NCBI RefSeq assembly: GCF_017104565.1
Contig: NZ_JAAGPD010000020.1
Location: 94,972-158,971 of the forward strand
Direction: 5' to 3'
DNA length: 64,000 nt
Origin: Paraburkholderia sp. Tr-20389
Lineage (GTDB): Bacteria > Pseudomonadota > Gammaproteobacteria > Burkholderiales > Burkholderiaceae
The notes under the pieces were generated by a model that saw nothing but the letters and a program-made list of their open reading frames with translations, had not been told where the DNA came from and did no database searches. This document shows positions 33,481 through 43,597 of this stretch, one piece after another. Position 1 is the stretch's first letter; each line of letters opens with the position of its first letter. The position numbers and the translations under genes were made by a program.

Positions 33481-34087
33481 GGACACCTCTGCTTCGCCGC
33501 GGAAACGCGGCAGGATTTCAGGAGGCTGATGGCAACCGGCCTTTGTCATCCAACCATATTGACGCACAAACCCTGGAGGCGCCCTCGGACGGCATCATCG
33601 CCGACTGACCTGGCATTCGCCGACGAGGCGAATGCCAGTCAACGAACTCATACTACGCGCAATGCGGATACGTGTCGCGAAATATTCTGGAAAGGAAACC
33701 TTCGTTCATCGGCTGCGTAAGTCTTGCTGATCGATGTCTGGCGCCGGGCGGTTTGACCGCATCTGCATTGATGTTTCATTCTTCCGGTTGGCGTTCGAGT
33801 TCGCAATGCAAATACATCGACAACCCGGACGCCGTTGCCGCTATCATCGTGCGCATTCCTGCGCAGGCAGATGGCGCCAGGCTAGTACCGCTAGAATCAA
33901 CAGTGGATATTAGTTCGACATCGGTCCTTCGTGACGAGGCGTCGATTCACCAGGCGACAGATGAACACCAGTGACCAGGACCCGACGTCTGCCGAGCAAT
34001 TCCGCTCGCTTATTAAATAAGGCATCCTGACGATTTGGTGCCTATAAAAACCCACTGCCTTATCGTGACAGAGCCGTCCTGCGCGCG
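33481..34087. other. Intergenic region with a stem-loop
   Basis: About 600 bases without a credible gene. It holds the promoter side of the small gene at 33480 and the 3' side of the peptide-binding protein. The main feature is the stem-loop at 33606-33641. Confidence 0.5.
33606..33641. repeat. 15-bp stem-loop
   Basis: TGAC(C)TGGCATTCGCC pairs completely with GGCGAATGCCAGTCA across the loop GACGA, with one bulged C. It lies between two minus-strand genes. With no T-run on either strand it may be a Rho-assisted or bidirectional terminator, or part of a structured RNA. Confidence 0.6.
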
Positions 34088-35773
34088 TCATTTCCGCGAC
34101 ACGCCAAGGAAGAGCGTCGGCCCGAACGGATCGATCCTGAAGCCTCTGACGTCGCGAGCAAGCGGCTGATAAACGGTCGCATGCGCAATCGGCGTAAATG
34201 GCACCTGCTCCTTGAAGATCTGTTGCGCACGCTGATAGAGTGTCGCGCGCGAGTTAGTGTCGATGGTGGCGCGAGCCTGCGTGATGAGGTCATCGAATGG
34301 CTTGTAGCACCACTTCGAGAAGTTGCTGCTCTTCAACGCGTCGCAGCCAAGCAGCATGCCGAGCCAGTCGTCGGGATCGGCGAAATCACCGGTCCAACCG
34401 ACCAGCAGTGTGTCAAACGCGCCCCTGCGCGCGCGTTGGAGGAATTCTCCAACCTCATAGGTGACGACGTTCACGCGTACGCCGATCTTTGCCCAGTCCT
34501 GCTGGATCAGTTGGGCCATGAGCGCCGCATTGGGGTTATAAGGTCGTTGGTTCGTCATCGCCAACAGATCGAGGGTCAAGCCATCGGGATGGCCCGCTTC
34601 GGCCAGCAGCGCCTTCGCAAGCACGGGGTCGTAGGGGGCATCCTTGATGCTTTTATCGTAAGACCATTGCGCTGGCGGCATGGGGTTCGTCGCCACCTGG
34701 GCCTCACCCTGATAGACGGCATTGAGAATCGCGCGTTTGTCGATCGCCATGTCGAGCGCGCGGCGGACCAGCAGCGAATCGAATGGTTGTTTCGCGGTGT
34801 TGTACGCGAGAAAGGCGAGGTTGAATCCGACCACGCTCGGCAACTGCAGTTTCGGATCGGCGCGGATCGCGGCGATGTCGGCGGGACGCGGATAGCTCAT
34901 CACCTGACAATCGCCCGTGCGCATTTTTTGCAGACGCACCGCCGCATCGACAGTGATATCGAACACGAGTTTGTCGACCTTCACTATGCCGGGTCTCCAG
35001 TAATCCGGATTACCGTCGAGATAAATCGACGCGTCCTTCGTATATTCACTGAATATGAAGGGTCCTGTTCCCACGGGAAACCGATTGATGTCGCTCGCTC
35101 TTTGCTTGTCGAGCAGGATGTTGGCGTATTCAAGCGACAGGATCGACGCGAACGCCATCGCGACTTTATGCAGAAACGGCGCATCGATGTTCGCGAGCAT
35201 GAAGCGCACGGTGTAGGGATCGATGGCCTCGATGCGCGTGATGTTCTTCGCCAACCCGAGTCCCTGAAAGTAGGGAAACGTAGTCGGATATGCCTTTCGA
35301 AACGGATGCTCGGGATTGAGCATGCGCTCGAAAGTGAACACGACGTCGTCAGCGTTGAACTCGCGCGTGGGCTTGAACACCTCGATTGCCGGGGCGTTGT
35401 CCCTGGCCATCCCGGGCATCCGCTTGAACTTGACGGTCTGGAACTTCACGCCGTGGCGCAGATGAAATGTGTACTCGCGGCCATCAGCCGAGATCTCCCA
35501 GCTTTCTGCGAGACCAGGACTAACCCCGGAGCCGTCGAGGTTCAGTTCGACGAGGCGGTCATATAGGGTGAAAGCGACGGTGGCATCATAGCTGGTTGCG
35601 TACTGCGCATCGTCGAAGCCCTGGGGATTGGCTTCCGAGCAATAGACGAGCGTGGCGTCGGGCAGTTTCGCCGGCTGTCCGTGGCCGGGCCATAACAGAC
35701 ACAGCCATGCGAAGGCGTGAAGTAGCATCTTCATGGGGCCGCCGCGCAAGCATGTCGCGAAAGAGCCTTTCAT
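34088..35773 (-). CDS. Peptide/nickel-type ABC substrate-binding protein (DppA-like), orphan
   Basis: A 561-residue SBP_bac_5 protein. Homology includes VYCSEANPQGFDDAQYATSY, the signature GLAESWEISADGREYTFHLR with HGVKFQ after it, VGTGPFIFSEYTKDASIYLD and NPDYWRPG. Starts at 35773 or 35734 both give an export signal (MKMLLHAFAWLCLLWPGHG); a longer frame to 35917 has no hydrophobic lead. The ribosome sites are weak, so the start is uncertain. No DppBCDF permease or ATPase genes adjoin, so it is an orphan binding protein likely to share a transporter encoded elsewhere. Confidence 0.85.
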   Translation of the reverse strand: MKGSFATCLRGGPMKMLLHAFAWLCLLWPGHGQPAKLPDATLVYCSEANPQGFDDAQYATSYDATVAFTLYDRLVELNLDGSGVSPGLAESWEISADGREYTFHLRHGVKFQTVKFKRMPGMARDNAPAIEVFKPTREFNADDVVFTFERMLNPEHPFRKAYPTTFPYFQGLGLAKNITRIEAIDPYTVRFMLANIDAPFLHKVAMAFASILSLEYANILLDKQRASDINRFPVGTGPFIFSEYTKDASIYLDGNPDYWRPGIVKVDKLVFDITVDAAVRLQKMRTGDCQVMSYPRPADIAAIRADPKLQLPSVVGFNLAFLAYNTAKQPFDSLLVRRALDMAIDKRAILNAVYQGEAQVATNPMPPAQWSYDKSIKDAPYDPVLAKALLAEAGHPDGLTLDLLAMTNQRPYNPNAALMAQLIQQDWAKIGVRVNVVTYEVGEFLQRARRGAFDTLLVGWTGDFADPDDWLGMLLGCDALKSSNFSKWCYKPFDDLITQARATIDTNSRATLYQRAQQIFKEQVPFTPIAHATVYQPLARDVRGFRIDPFGPTLFLGVSRK

Positions 35774-36084
35774 GTTGATCGCCTGTGACGGATGACCGTG
35801 CGGGCGCCGAGGTGACGTACATCGCCGGATGCCGGCGGAGGCGTCACGTGCATCCGTCGGCGGAAACGAGTATAGGTAACAAAAGGCGAGGTGACAAAGA
35901 CCTTGCGTCGAACACACGTGCGTCAGTTCGGTGCCGGAGAATCGGGAAATTCAATATTTTGTATGCCTAAGATTGAACGTTAGTTTAGCGTGTGTACGCA
36001 TCGGACTCGCGAATGTGCAAGCCTGCGAATTTTTGCGCGGTATAAGCTTACGCGGGAGCACAGCGCTGACCTCAGGGATGGCAT
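35774..36084. other. Divergent gap with AT-rich stretch
   Basis: This region carries the promoter of the peptide-binding gene and the leader of the truncated regulator. AT-rich sequence around 35950-35990 may be promoter DNA. No gene is seen. Confidence 0.4.
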
Positions 36085-36270
36085 ATGCATATGCTGTTCA
36101 TCGCACCGGCCCGGCTGTACCGCGACGGAATCGCGAGGCTGCTGCGCGACTTTGCGCCCGATTGGGTCGTGGTCGACGAAGCCGTGGTGCAGCGGGATGA
36201 CGCCGGTTTCGATGTGTTGCGTGACTGCGCACGCTTGCCGCCGGTTGTGGTGCTGGTCGATCAGTCGTAG
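36085..36270 (+). pseudogene. Truncated response-regulator receiver domain
   Basis: A 61-residue frame, MHMLFIAPARLYRDGIARLL, then VVVDEAVVQRDDAGFDVLRD and VVVLVDQS before a TAG. This is the start of a LuxR-type receiver domain: first strand, then the pair of regions ending where the phospho-acceptor Asp should be. The following codons (LIRLLASR) continue sense past the stop. The phosphorylation site and output domain are missing. It is probably the remnant of a two-component regulator. Confidence 0.5.
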
Positions 36271-36540
36271 CTGATCCGGCTGCTCGCGAGCCGTCAGCAT
36301 GCCGATCAGGCGAGGCACGCCTGAGGCGCGGCGTTGCGCAGAACATGTGAGGTCCAAACGCTGCTTGATATTCCTGGATTCAATGTATGCGGTAAATGAC
36401 GCGGCCTGTAAGACAAACTATTCAATTCGCCTTCCCAAGGCATTGTCAGGCGGCCCATAAGAAGTCCGGTGAGTTCAACAATTATCATAAATCCCGGGCA
36501 CTTCGTCCGTTCTATAACAACAGCGCTTCGGTGGAACGAC

Positions 36541-38328
36541 ATGGACCTGGAAATCGCCGCGCCGGCCTATGAACTTCAGAGGGTGGTTCGCACTATTCTC
36601 TTTGCCGACCTCGTCGAGTCGTGCCAGCTCGCCGAAGCCGATGAGGAAGGCACTGCGGCGCGCTGGCGCAGCCTGCGCATGACGATAGAAACGCGTATCG
36701 TGCCGGGGCATCGTGGCAGGCTTGTTCGCACGGAAGGCGACGGTCTCATGATCGTCTTCGAGGAAGCGCTGACGGCGGCGCGCTGCGCGCTCGACATCCA
36801 GCGCATCTGTCGGCTCGGTTCGGCGACGCAGGGCGGCGGCGAGCCGCTGATGCTGCGCGAGAGCCTGCACGAAACGGATCTGCTCGCCGATGAGCGCGAC
36901 GTGTACGGACGCGGCGTGAATCTGGCGGCACGACTTTACAATTTGGCGGGTCCCGGCGAAATCGTGATAAGCGAGCGCATGCGAGACCGGCTTTCGGGCT
37001 CCTATGACGAGCAGATTGAAGACCTCGGCGAATGCCATCTTCGGCATCTCGCCAATCCGGTGCATGCGTACCGGCTCGGTGGTCCCGGCCCGCGTCCGCT
37101 GATCGAGCCTGGCTGTGCCTGCGCACCGCATCTGCGGCCCTCCATCGCGGTGATTCCGTTTGCGGCGCGCGTGATCCAGCCGGGGCATGAGGCGCTCGGC
37201 GAAATTCTGGCCGATGAAGTGATCGGCACGCTGTCGCGCTCCGACGAGATCAAGGTGATTTCGCGGCTCTCGACCACGGCGCTGCGCGGACGCGGCACCA
37301 GCGCGCGCGAGACCGCCGCGCTGCTTGGCACACGCTACATCCTGTCGGGCGCGTATCGCACGACCTCGGACAGGCTGCTGCTCGCGGCCGAGCTTGCGGA
37401 TGCGGTCGAGGATCGCGTTCTGTGGGCGCAGACGCTTGACGACCGCATCGGCTCCATCGTGCTCGGTGAAAGCGATCTCTCTACCCGGCTACTGCAGGAG
37501 ATCGGCGCGGTGATCATTTCTCATGAACTCGATCGCGCGCGCTCGCATTCCTTGCAGACGCTAGAAAGCTCGACCCTGCTACTGAGCGCGATCGCGCTCA
37601 TGCATCGCGACGTCTACGACGAGTTCACACGCGCAGGCCAGATGCTCGAGGTGCTGTCCGAGCGCGCGCGCCGCCAGTCGGCGCCGCACGCGTGGCTTGC
37701 CAAGTGGCACGTGCTGGGATTCAAGAACGGATGGACGGCCGACCGGAAGGCCGCGGCGCTCGCGGGGCTCGACTGTGCGAGGCGTGCGCTCGACGCGGAT
37801 TCGCAATCGTCCCTCGCGCTCGCTGTCGAAGGCTTCGTGCAGACTCATCTGCTCAAGCAGCTCGATGTCGGCGAAGACTGCTATGCACGCGCACTCGAGG
37901 TCAATCCCAACGATTCGCTCGCATGGCTGCTCAAGGGCACACTGCATGCCTTCAAGGGTGAAGGCGACGAGGCCGTGGCGGCGACCGGTCACGCGCTGTC
38001 GCTTTCGCCGCTCGATCCGATGCGCAACTTCTACGAATCGCTCAGAGCGACAGCTGCGCTTTCCGCGGGTGATTACGCGCACGCGATCCAGCTGGCGCAG
38101 CACGCGCTCAGGGGTGGCCCGAACAACACGTCCACCTTGCGCGCGATGGCGATCGCACAATCCGAGCTCGGCCTGCTCGACGACGCCCGCGCCACGGTCG
38201 CCCGCGTGCTGGCTATCGACCCGACGCTCACCGTCAGGTCTTATCTGGAGCGCCAGCCGAGCGAGGGCTTCGAGACTGGCCGGATCTGGTCGGCCGCGCT
38301 CGCGCGAGCGGGTCTGCCGCTCAAGTGA
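36541..38328 (+). CDS. Class III adenylate/guanylate cyclase with TolB-like and TPR regions
   Basis: A 595-residue protein. The cyclase domain (about 15-180) shows TILFADLVESCQL with the first metal Asp, RTEGDGLMIVFEEAL with the second, and YGRGVNLAARLYNLAGPGEI. Next is a TolB-like N-terminal region, PSIAVIPFAARVIQPGHEAL with LGTRYILSGAYR. The C-terminal 200 residues are helical TPR-like repeats (DVGEDCYARALEVNPNDSLA, then LLKGTLHAFKGEGDEAVAAT). This architecture is common in soil proteobacteria. ATG 36541 has GGTGG before it; a GTG at 36469 is possible. It is cytosolic, with no membrane helix. Ligand and target unknown. Confidence 0.85.
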   Translation: MDLEIAAPAYELQRVVRTILFADLVESCQLAEADEEGTAARWRSLRMTIETRIVPGHRGRLVRTEGDGLMIVFEEALTAARCALDIQRICRLGSATQGGGEPLMLRESLHETDLLADERDVYGRGVNLAARLYNLAGPGEIVISERMRDRLSGSYDEQIEDLGECHLRHLANPVHAYRLGGPGPRPLIEPGCACAPHLRPSIAVIPFAARVIQPGHEALGEILADEVIGTLSRSDEIKVISRLSTTALRGRGTSARETAALLGTRYILSGAYRTTSDRLLLAAELADAVEDRVLWAQTLDDRIGSIVLGESDLSTRLLQEIGAVIISHELDRARSHSLQTLESSTLLLSAIALMHRDVYDEFTRAGQMLEVLSERARRQSAPHAWLAKWHVLGFKNGWTADRKAAALAGLDCARRALDADSQSSLALAVEGFVQTHLLKQLDVGEDCYARALEVNPNDSLAWLLKGTLHAFKGEGDEAVAATGHALSLSPLDPMRNFYESLRATAALSAGDYAHAIQLAQHALRGGPNNTSTLRAMAIAQSELGLLDDARATVARVLAIDPTLTVRSYLERQPSEGFETGRIWSAALARAGLPLK

Positions 38329-38584
38329 GCGACGTGCATTGCGCGGCTCTGTCGCGATAACGCGTCGCCCGCGCATCAAAAGCGTTTCAATCGACGGGAA
38401 TATTTACTTATCGGATGCGTGTGTAAGTCATTTTTTCCGAAAAGAACTTTCTGTTGTCCGTTTTCATGGGGAGAAAGCAGGTCTACTAGAGCACGGCAGT
38501 ACTGGCAACTCAGCAGTGATCTCGCCTTAAACCTGCGCAAGCGAATGCGCGAGTAGTCCGGACGAATCCATCGCGGAGTCTGTT

Positions 38585-41188
38585 ATGAAACGTGCGCTAC
38601 TCACGCTTGCACGCGTAGGCGGCTTGCTAGCCGGAACCGCACACGCGCAAAGCTCGTTGACGATCAACGGAACGACTTACGCCTACTGCGCAGCGGAGAA
38701 TCAATACTGCTCGTTCAGCGGTAGCGCACGGGTCGTATACGGCACGACTACGCCGGCGCTTCAATACGATATCAACGGGCCATTCACGAATGGCGTGCAA
38801 TGTTCGACGGGGGCCGTTTCGCAAACCGATCCTGCGTTCGGCCATGCGAAGAGCTGCTGGTACGCGAGCACCTCCGCGGCGCCTGCACCGACACCGACTC
38901 CGACTCCGACTCCGACTCCGACACCTTCGCCTTCGGGCTGGACGCAATGCGCCGTCGAAAACAGGTACTGCTCGTTCTCGGGTACCAAGACAGTCCTGTA
39001 TGGCGGAAGTACGACCGCAAATAATGTCTCGAAGGTCTTTACGAATGGCACCGCTTGCACAAATGCGGCATTCGGTACAGATCCTGATTTTGGGAGTGGG
39101 AAGTTCTGTTGGATTCCTTCGGGGGCAACGCCAACGCCAACGCCAACGCCAACGCCAACGCCAACGCCAACGCCAACGCCGACACCAACGCCGACACCAA
39201 CGCCGACGCCAACGCCAACACCAACACCAACGCCGACGCCAACGCCAACGCCAACGCCAACGCCGACACCAACGCCGACACCAACGCCGACGCCAACGCC
39301 AACGCCAACGCCAACACCAACACCAACGCCAACACCAACACCAACACCAACACCAACACCGACGCCAACACCAACACCAACACCAACACCGACGCCAACA
39401 CCAACGCCAACACCAACAGGCTCAATCGCTTGCAGCAATCCGACTTCCGCATCGGGCGGAACCGCGAACGGCCTGATCACCGTCGATACGCCGAGCAGCG
39501 ACGGCACGCGCCTTTTCAATCAAGGGACCGCGTTCAAGGTGTCGTTCGTCACGGCAGCGACATCCACCGATACGGTCGTCTGGTCGATGCAGGATCAGTT
39601 GGGCAACGTCAAAGGCAGTGGCTCGTTCACGGTTTCGAGCGGCAAACTCACGAGTACGCTTTCATGCACGGCATCCATTGGGGGCTACTTCGCGATCACG
39701 GCGACGCTTTCACACGCGGGTGGCACGCTGCCCCAAGCGGGGACGCGACCCATGGGCATCGCGACGTTCGGCGTTCTACCTAACCTGTCCAGTACGATTC
39801 CGGCCGTCAGTTTTGCGCATCAGGAACAACACCGTTTCGGCATGCAGGGCTTTAACGACAACGGCCCGATGCTGGCCGCAATCGGCATTTCGCAGACCAT
39901 CGACGATCGCGAGCTGTCCGCAATGGAGCCGAACGCCGCGAATACATGGACACCGTCTTTATCCGATCTCGACTCGTTCTATACGAATGGAAAGATCATG
40001 CGTCTTATCCGGCTCGACGGCGTTCCGGCGTGGGCGAGCCCAACAGGCGGCTTCCAGGATGACACTAACGCGCCAACGAATCTGACCTACTACCAGAATT
40101 ACATGGGGCGCGTTGGTAGCGATAGCGACGCAATCAGAAAGGCGTATTTCCCCAATCAGCAGAACAACTATTACCAGGTGACGTGGGAACCGCAATGGGC
40201 GGATTCCAATGCCAACTTCATCGCAATGTACTCAGCGGTGTACAAGGGCCTGCATTCGACCGATGCGAATGCCGTCGTCATGGGCACGACGAATGTCTTT
40301 CCGGCGAATTGCACGACGCAATGCACGCAAGGCTTTCTCGCGACCTATGGACCGCTTGGAATCGGCAACTACCTGGACGGCGTCACGACGCACGGCTATT
40401 ACAACGCGGGCACCTACGCAGGTCATCCGCCCGAGCAATACGACACCGATCCAAATCCCGCGAACGTAGCCAATGCGCTCGATCAGCAGATGCGTTCGTT
40501 GCGCGCGCAAATGCAGACGATCAAGCCGAACATGCGGCTGTGGATGACGGAACTCGGCATCAGCTACGATGCGGGTGCTGCATACGGCGCGTCATATCCG
40601 TCCGCAAATCAGCTATACGGGCAAGCTGCCGTGGCGCTGCGCGCGCATCTGATCATTCTCGGCGAGGGTGCTCAAGTCACGTACTTCTTCTACGGCGCGG
40701 ACTATCCAGTCGATATCGGTGAGGGCACATTCTTCGATATCGTCAACCCGCAAGGTCAGTATGGCGCCACGAACGTGAGCCCGAAACCCGAAGCACTTGC
40801 GTTCGCCGCGCTGACGCGCGTACTCGACGGCACGCAGACACTGGGACGCCTGAACGGACTGCCGTCGATGGTGTATGGCTATGCATTCCAGCAGTTGAAC
40901 AATGGTCCTGTCATTACCGCGCTATGGACGCACAACAATGCGTACTGGCCGACCGCGTCGGGCGCTTACAGTCCAACCTATAGCACCAGCTACGCGCTGA
41001 CAGTCGATTCGCCCGGCACCAGCGGCCATGTGACGGTGATCGATATGATGGGCAACCCGGTATCTGTGGCATACACGAATGGAGTTGTGAATTTGACACT
41101 CACAGAATCGCCGATTTACGTCGTGTCGACGAATGCGAATGCATTTGCCGGACAGTACACGGCGCCCGTCGGCTATACGGGGCAATAG
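38585..41188 (+). CDS. Secreted glycoside-hydrolase-like protein with long Thr-Pro linker
   Basis: An 867-residue exported protein (signal peptide ends near GTAHAQS). Two related domains follow, with [18 protein letters not shown] and [18 protein letters not shown], each ending in a CW pair; these Cys-rich modules are often found on cellulose-active enzymes. A 97-codon (TP)n linker spans residues 182-278. A beta-sandwich segment then leads to a clan-A type TIM barrel with [14 protein letters not shown] (candidate acid/base Glu) and [15 protein letters not shown] (candidate nucleophile Glu). A polysaccharide or glycoside target outside the cell is inferred; the exact family is unassigned. Confidence 0.7.
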   Translation: MKRALLTLARVGGLLAGTAHAQSSLTINGTTYAYCAAENQYCSFSGSARVVYGTTTPALQYDINGPFTNGVQCSTGAVSQTDPAFGHAKSCWYASTSAAPAPTPTPTPTPTPTPSPSGWTQCAVENRYCSFSGTKTVLYGGSTTANNVSKVFTNGTACTNAAFGTDPDFGSGKFCWIPSGATPTPTPTPTPTPTPTPTPTPTPTPTPTPTPTPTPTPTPTPTPTPTPTPTPTPTPTPTPTPTPTPTPTPTPTPTPTPTPTPTPTPTPTPTPTPTPTPTGSIACSNPTSASGGTANGLITVDTPSSDGTRLFNQGTAFKVSFVTAATSTDTVVWSMQDQLGNVKGSGSFTVSSGKLTSTLSCTASIGGYFAITATLSHAGGTLPQAGTRPMGIATFGVLPNLSSTIPAVSFAHQEQHRFGMQGFNDNGPMLAAIGISQTIDDRELSAMEPNAANTWTPSLSDLDSFYTNGKIMRLIRLDGVPAWASPTGGFQDDTNAPTNLTYYQNYMGRVGSDSDAIRKAYFPNQQNNYYQVTWEPQWADSNANFIAMYSAVYKGLHSTDANAVVMGTTNVFPANCTTQCTQGFLATYGPLGIGNYLDGVTTHGYYNAGTYAGHPPEQYDTDPNPANVANALDQQMRSLRAQMQTIKPNMRLWMTELGISYDAGAAYGASYPSANQLYGQAAVALRAHLIILGEGAQVTYFFYGADYPVDIGEGTFFDIVNPQGQYGATNVSPKPEALAFAALTRVLDGTQTLGRLNGLPSMVYGYAFQQLNNGPVITALWTHNNAYWPTASGAYSPTYSTSYALTVDSPGTSGHVTVIDMMGNPVSVAYTNGVVNLTLTESPIYVVSTNANAFAGQYTAPVGYTGQ
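39128..39418 (+). repeat. Imperfect hexanucleotide array encoding (Thr-Pro)n
   Basis: About 48 tandem copies of ACN CCA/CCG with ACG/ACA and CCA/CCG variation, in frame and giving a 97-residue Thr-Pro run. Six-base units change length without frameshift, so the linker can vary between strains. A shorter PT/PS run occurs at about 38890-38935. Confidence 0.9.
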
Positions 41189-41201
41189 GTGGGTCGATGC
41201 A

Positions 41202-41220
41202 GATGCAGCAACGCTGCATC
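41202..41220. terminator. Hairpin after the glycoside-hydrolase gene
   Basis: GATGCAG, loop CAACG, CTGCATC: a perfect 7-bp stem 13 bases after the stop codon at 41188. No T-run follows, so termination is only probable. Confidence 0.4.
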
Positions 41221-41318
41221 GCGCGGATGCTCACAATAATCGTGTGATTCCCGACCCTTGCGTGCTCGCTCTCTGCCGGTTTCCACGTTCGCTGTACAAA
41301 ACGGTCGATGCTATTGGT

Positions 41319-41756
41319 TTACCCGCCCTTATCGGACGCCCGGATTGAAATGACAACAGTGTTGGCAAGACGGTCATGCAAAGCTTGCTTCCTCGGGTTA
41401 AACAGGACCCACAGAAAGCCGGCGCCGAATGTAGCGAACGTGAGCAAGTACCCGATTGTCCTCAGCGCGGCTTGTGTGACGGTTATCGCCTGTCCAGAGT
41501 CCGCATCCACGATTCGAAGATGAACCGCCCGCTTTCCTGGAGACGTTCCCCACACTGCCCACATCATGCCAGTGGCCAGTATCGGGATGCATTGACCGAC
41601 CAGGAGCCAGAGAACGATGGACGTAGTGAAGGTCTCCGGTGCAGCGAGGATGTCGTCGGTTGACGGGCCAAGAGGGATGAACAGTACGATGACCGTCCAC
41701 CATATTGAGTCAATGCACAGGGCTCGGGCACGCTGCGAATAGGTCGCGTAGGGCAT
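41319..41756 (-). CDS. RDD-family membrane protein
   Basis: A 145-residue membrane protein. It begins with RARALCIDSIWWTVIVLFIP (the Arg-Asp features that name the family), has a middle helix with GTSPGKRAVHLRIVDADSGQ and ends with NPRKQALHDRLANTVVI. Three hydrophobic segments. RDD proteins are small inner membrane proteins with poorly known roles, some linked to ion exchange or stress. It is not clearly coupled to neighbours. Confidence 0.85.
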   Translation of the reverse strand: MPYATYSQRARALCIDSIWWTVIVLFIPLGPSTDDILAAPETFTTSIVLWLLVGQCIPILATGMMWAVWGTSPGKRAVHLRIVDADSGQAITVTQAALRTIGYLLTFATFGAGFLWVLFNPRKQALHDRLANTVVISIRASDKGG

Positions 41757-41842
41757 CGGGAGTGTTGCTTCTCAGGATGAAGGGGTACCGTCTGAAATAC
41801 GACTCCGTTCCAGGCAGCGTCAGCTTCGAACGATGACGGGGG

Positions 41843-42077
41843 CTATGTCGCCGCGCCTTCGCATTTCGCTGTTTCGCCATTCAGAACGAGGTCGCGCAGA
41901 AACCATTGCGCGACGCGTTCGGGTTCGGTACGTGCCATACGCTCCGAATCTCACCTCGCCGCGCCAATAGACGATAACCGAACCGGACATCATCCGATAC
42001 GTTCCCGAATGCCTGACGCCATCGATTTCGACCTCGAGCGGTCGACGGCTTTCAAATCCGGTAGTCACGACGTCCAT
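41843..42077 (-). pseudogene. Small hypothetical gene with one frameshift
   Basis: The first frame from ATG 42077 reads MDVVTTGFESRRPLEVEIDG, then SGSVIVYWRGEVRFGAYG. At about 41945 the sensible continuation is in the neighbouring frame: MARTEPERVAQWFLRDLVLN, ending at a TAG at 41843. Without the shift, the frame instead runs into Arg-rich sequence to 41820. Related small Burkholderia proteins as I recall them have a GMxR.E.VA.W..DDL ending, which fits the shifted reading. It is either a recent pseudogene or a sequence error. Confidence 0.5.
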
Positions 42078-42154
42078 CTTTCGGGGCCTTCGATCTGCGC
42101 GATGCACTCAGCACGGTAACCGCTAGAATTGCGGCTTTAGCCCGGAATACGCCA

Positions 42155-43597
42155 ATGTCTTTTGCCTCGCTTGGCCTGATCGATCCCTTGCTGCGTAACG
42201 TGCAGGCCCTCAATTACCAGACACCTACGCCGGTGCAGACCAAGGCGATCCCCGCTGTGCTCAGTGGCAAGGACGTCATGGCCGGGGCACAGACCGGCAC
42301 TGGCAAAACGGCGGGCTTTGCGCTGCCTTTGTTGCAACGGCTCGTGCAACACGGCCCGGCAGTCTCCAGCAACCGCGCGCGTGTTCTGGTGCTGGTGCCC
42401 ACGCGTGAATTGGCCGAACAGGTGCTGCAAAGCTTTATCGCTTATGGCAAAGGCCTCGACTTACGATTTTTGGCCGCCTACGGCGGCGTGAGTATCAACC
42501 CGCAGATGATGAAGTTGCGCAAAGGCGTGGATGTGCTCGTTGCCACGCCGGGCCGTTTGCTGGATCTCAATCGCCAGAACGCAGTGCAGTTTGATCAGGT
42601 ACAAACGCTGGTGCTGGATGAAGCGGACCGCATGCTGGATCTGGGTTTCGCGCGCGAACTCAACGCGGTCTTTGCCGCCTTGCCCGTTCAGCGCCAGACC
42701 CTGCTGTTCTCTGCCACGTTTACCGACGATATCCGCGCCATGGCGGCGAGCATTCTGCGCGGGCCGGTCAATATCAGCGTCAGCCCGCCCAATGCCACGG
42801 CCAGCAAGATCAGGCAGTGGGTGGTGCCGGTGGATAAAAAGAACAAGCCTGACCTCTTCATGCACCTCGTGGCCGAGAACAATTGGGAACACGCGCTGGT
42901 GTTCGTCAAAACCCGCAATGGCGTGGATTACCTGGCGGCCATGCTGGATGAAGCGGGCTATGCGGTCGACACTATCCACGGCGACAAGCCGCAACCCGCG
43001 CGCCTTCGGGCGCTAGAGCGCTTCAAGACACGCGAAGTACAGATGCTGGTAGCCACCGATGTGGCTGCGCGCGGACTGGATATCGACGACCTGCCGCTGG
43101 TGATCAACGTTGATCTGCCCATCGTGGCGCAAGACTATGTGCACCGTATTGGCCGTACCGGCCGCGCGGGTGCCAGCGGCGTGGCGGTGTCCCTTGTGTG
43201 TGCCGATGAAGCGCCACAACTGGCCGCGATTGAAGCGCTGATCCGGCAAACGCTGCCCCGTGAAGAAGAACCAGGTTTTGAAGCCGAACACCGCGTGCCG
43301 CAAACCAGCGCGACGGGCCAGATCATCAAGAAACCCAAAAAGCCCAAGAAGTCCAAGGTGCCGCAAGCTGCGCCTGGCGGCATGCCTGTGCTCAGCAAAA
43401 AGCCGCGCCCGCCGCAAAGCGGCGAAAACAAACACAAGCCTGGGACGCAGCGCGCTGTGGTCGCGGGTAAAGGCACAAGCTTGACCAGCGGTAGCCCGTT
43501 CAGTGTGCAAAAGCCACGCAGCAAGCCTGCCAGCAAGTCAGCTGCGGGTTCACGCAAGCCGGCTGGCAAACCAGCTGGCAGCCGCGGCAAACGCTAA
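42155..43597 (+). CDS. rhlE: DEAD-box RNA helicase, RhlE-like
   Basis: A 480-residue ATP-dependent RNA helicase. Motifs in order: Q motif YQTPTPVQTKAIP, Walker A AQTGTGKTAGFA, Ia PTRELAEQV, DEAD box VLDEADRMLDLGFA, SAT as LLFSATF, and in the second domain ATDVAARGLDI and HRIGRTGRAG. The C-terminal tail of about 90 residues is Lys/Pro/Ser-rich and disordered, typical for RNA binding in RhlE. Codon and base style look somewhat different from neighbours, which may indicate transfer, but that was judged only by eye. It is likely monocistronic. Confidence 0.9.
   Translation: MSFASLGLIDPLLRNVQALNYQTPTPVQTKAIPAVLSGKDVMAGAQTGTGKTAGFALPLLQRLVQHGPAVSSNRARVLVLVPTRELAEQVLQSFIAYGKGLDLRFLAAYGGVSINPQMMKLRKGVDVLVATPGRLLDLNRQNAVQFDQVQTLVLDEADRMLDLGFARELNAVFAALPVQRQTLLFSATFTDDIRAMAASILRGPVNISVSPPNATASKIRQWVVPVDKKNKPDLFMHLVAENNWEHALVFVKTRNGVDYLAAMLDEAGYAVDTIHGDKPQPARLRALERFKTREVQMLVATDVAARGLDIDDLPLVINVDLPIVAQDYVHRIGRTGRAGASGVAVSLVCADEAPQLAAIEALIRQTLPREEEPGFEAEHRVPQTSATGQIIKKPKKPKKSKVPQAAPGGMPVLSKKPRPPQSGENKHKPGTQRAVVAGKGTSLTSGSPFSVQKPRSKPASKSAAGSRKPAGKPAGSRGKR

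Noticed and set aside
34181-35566. Plus-strand open frame of 461 codons opposite the peptide-binding protein
   Set aside because: The minus-strand binding protein has clear family motifs; this frame has none.
39128-39418. Possible CRISPR array
   Set aside because: The repeats are contiguous six-base units without unique spacers and lie in frame inside a coding region.
38761-39519. Minus-strand frame with a long Val-Gly repeat
   Set aside because: It is the reverse reading of the Thr-Pro hexanucleotide array.
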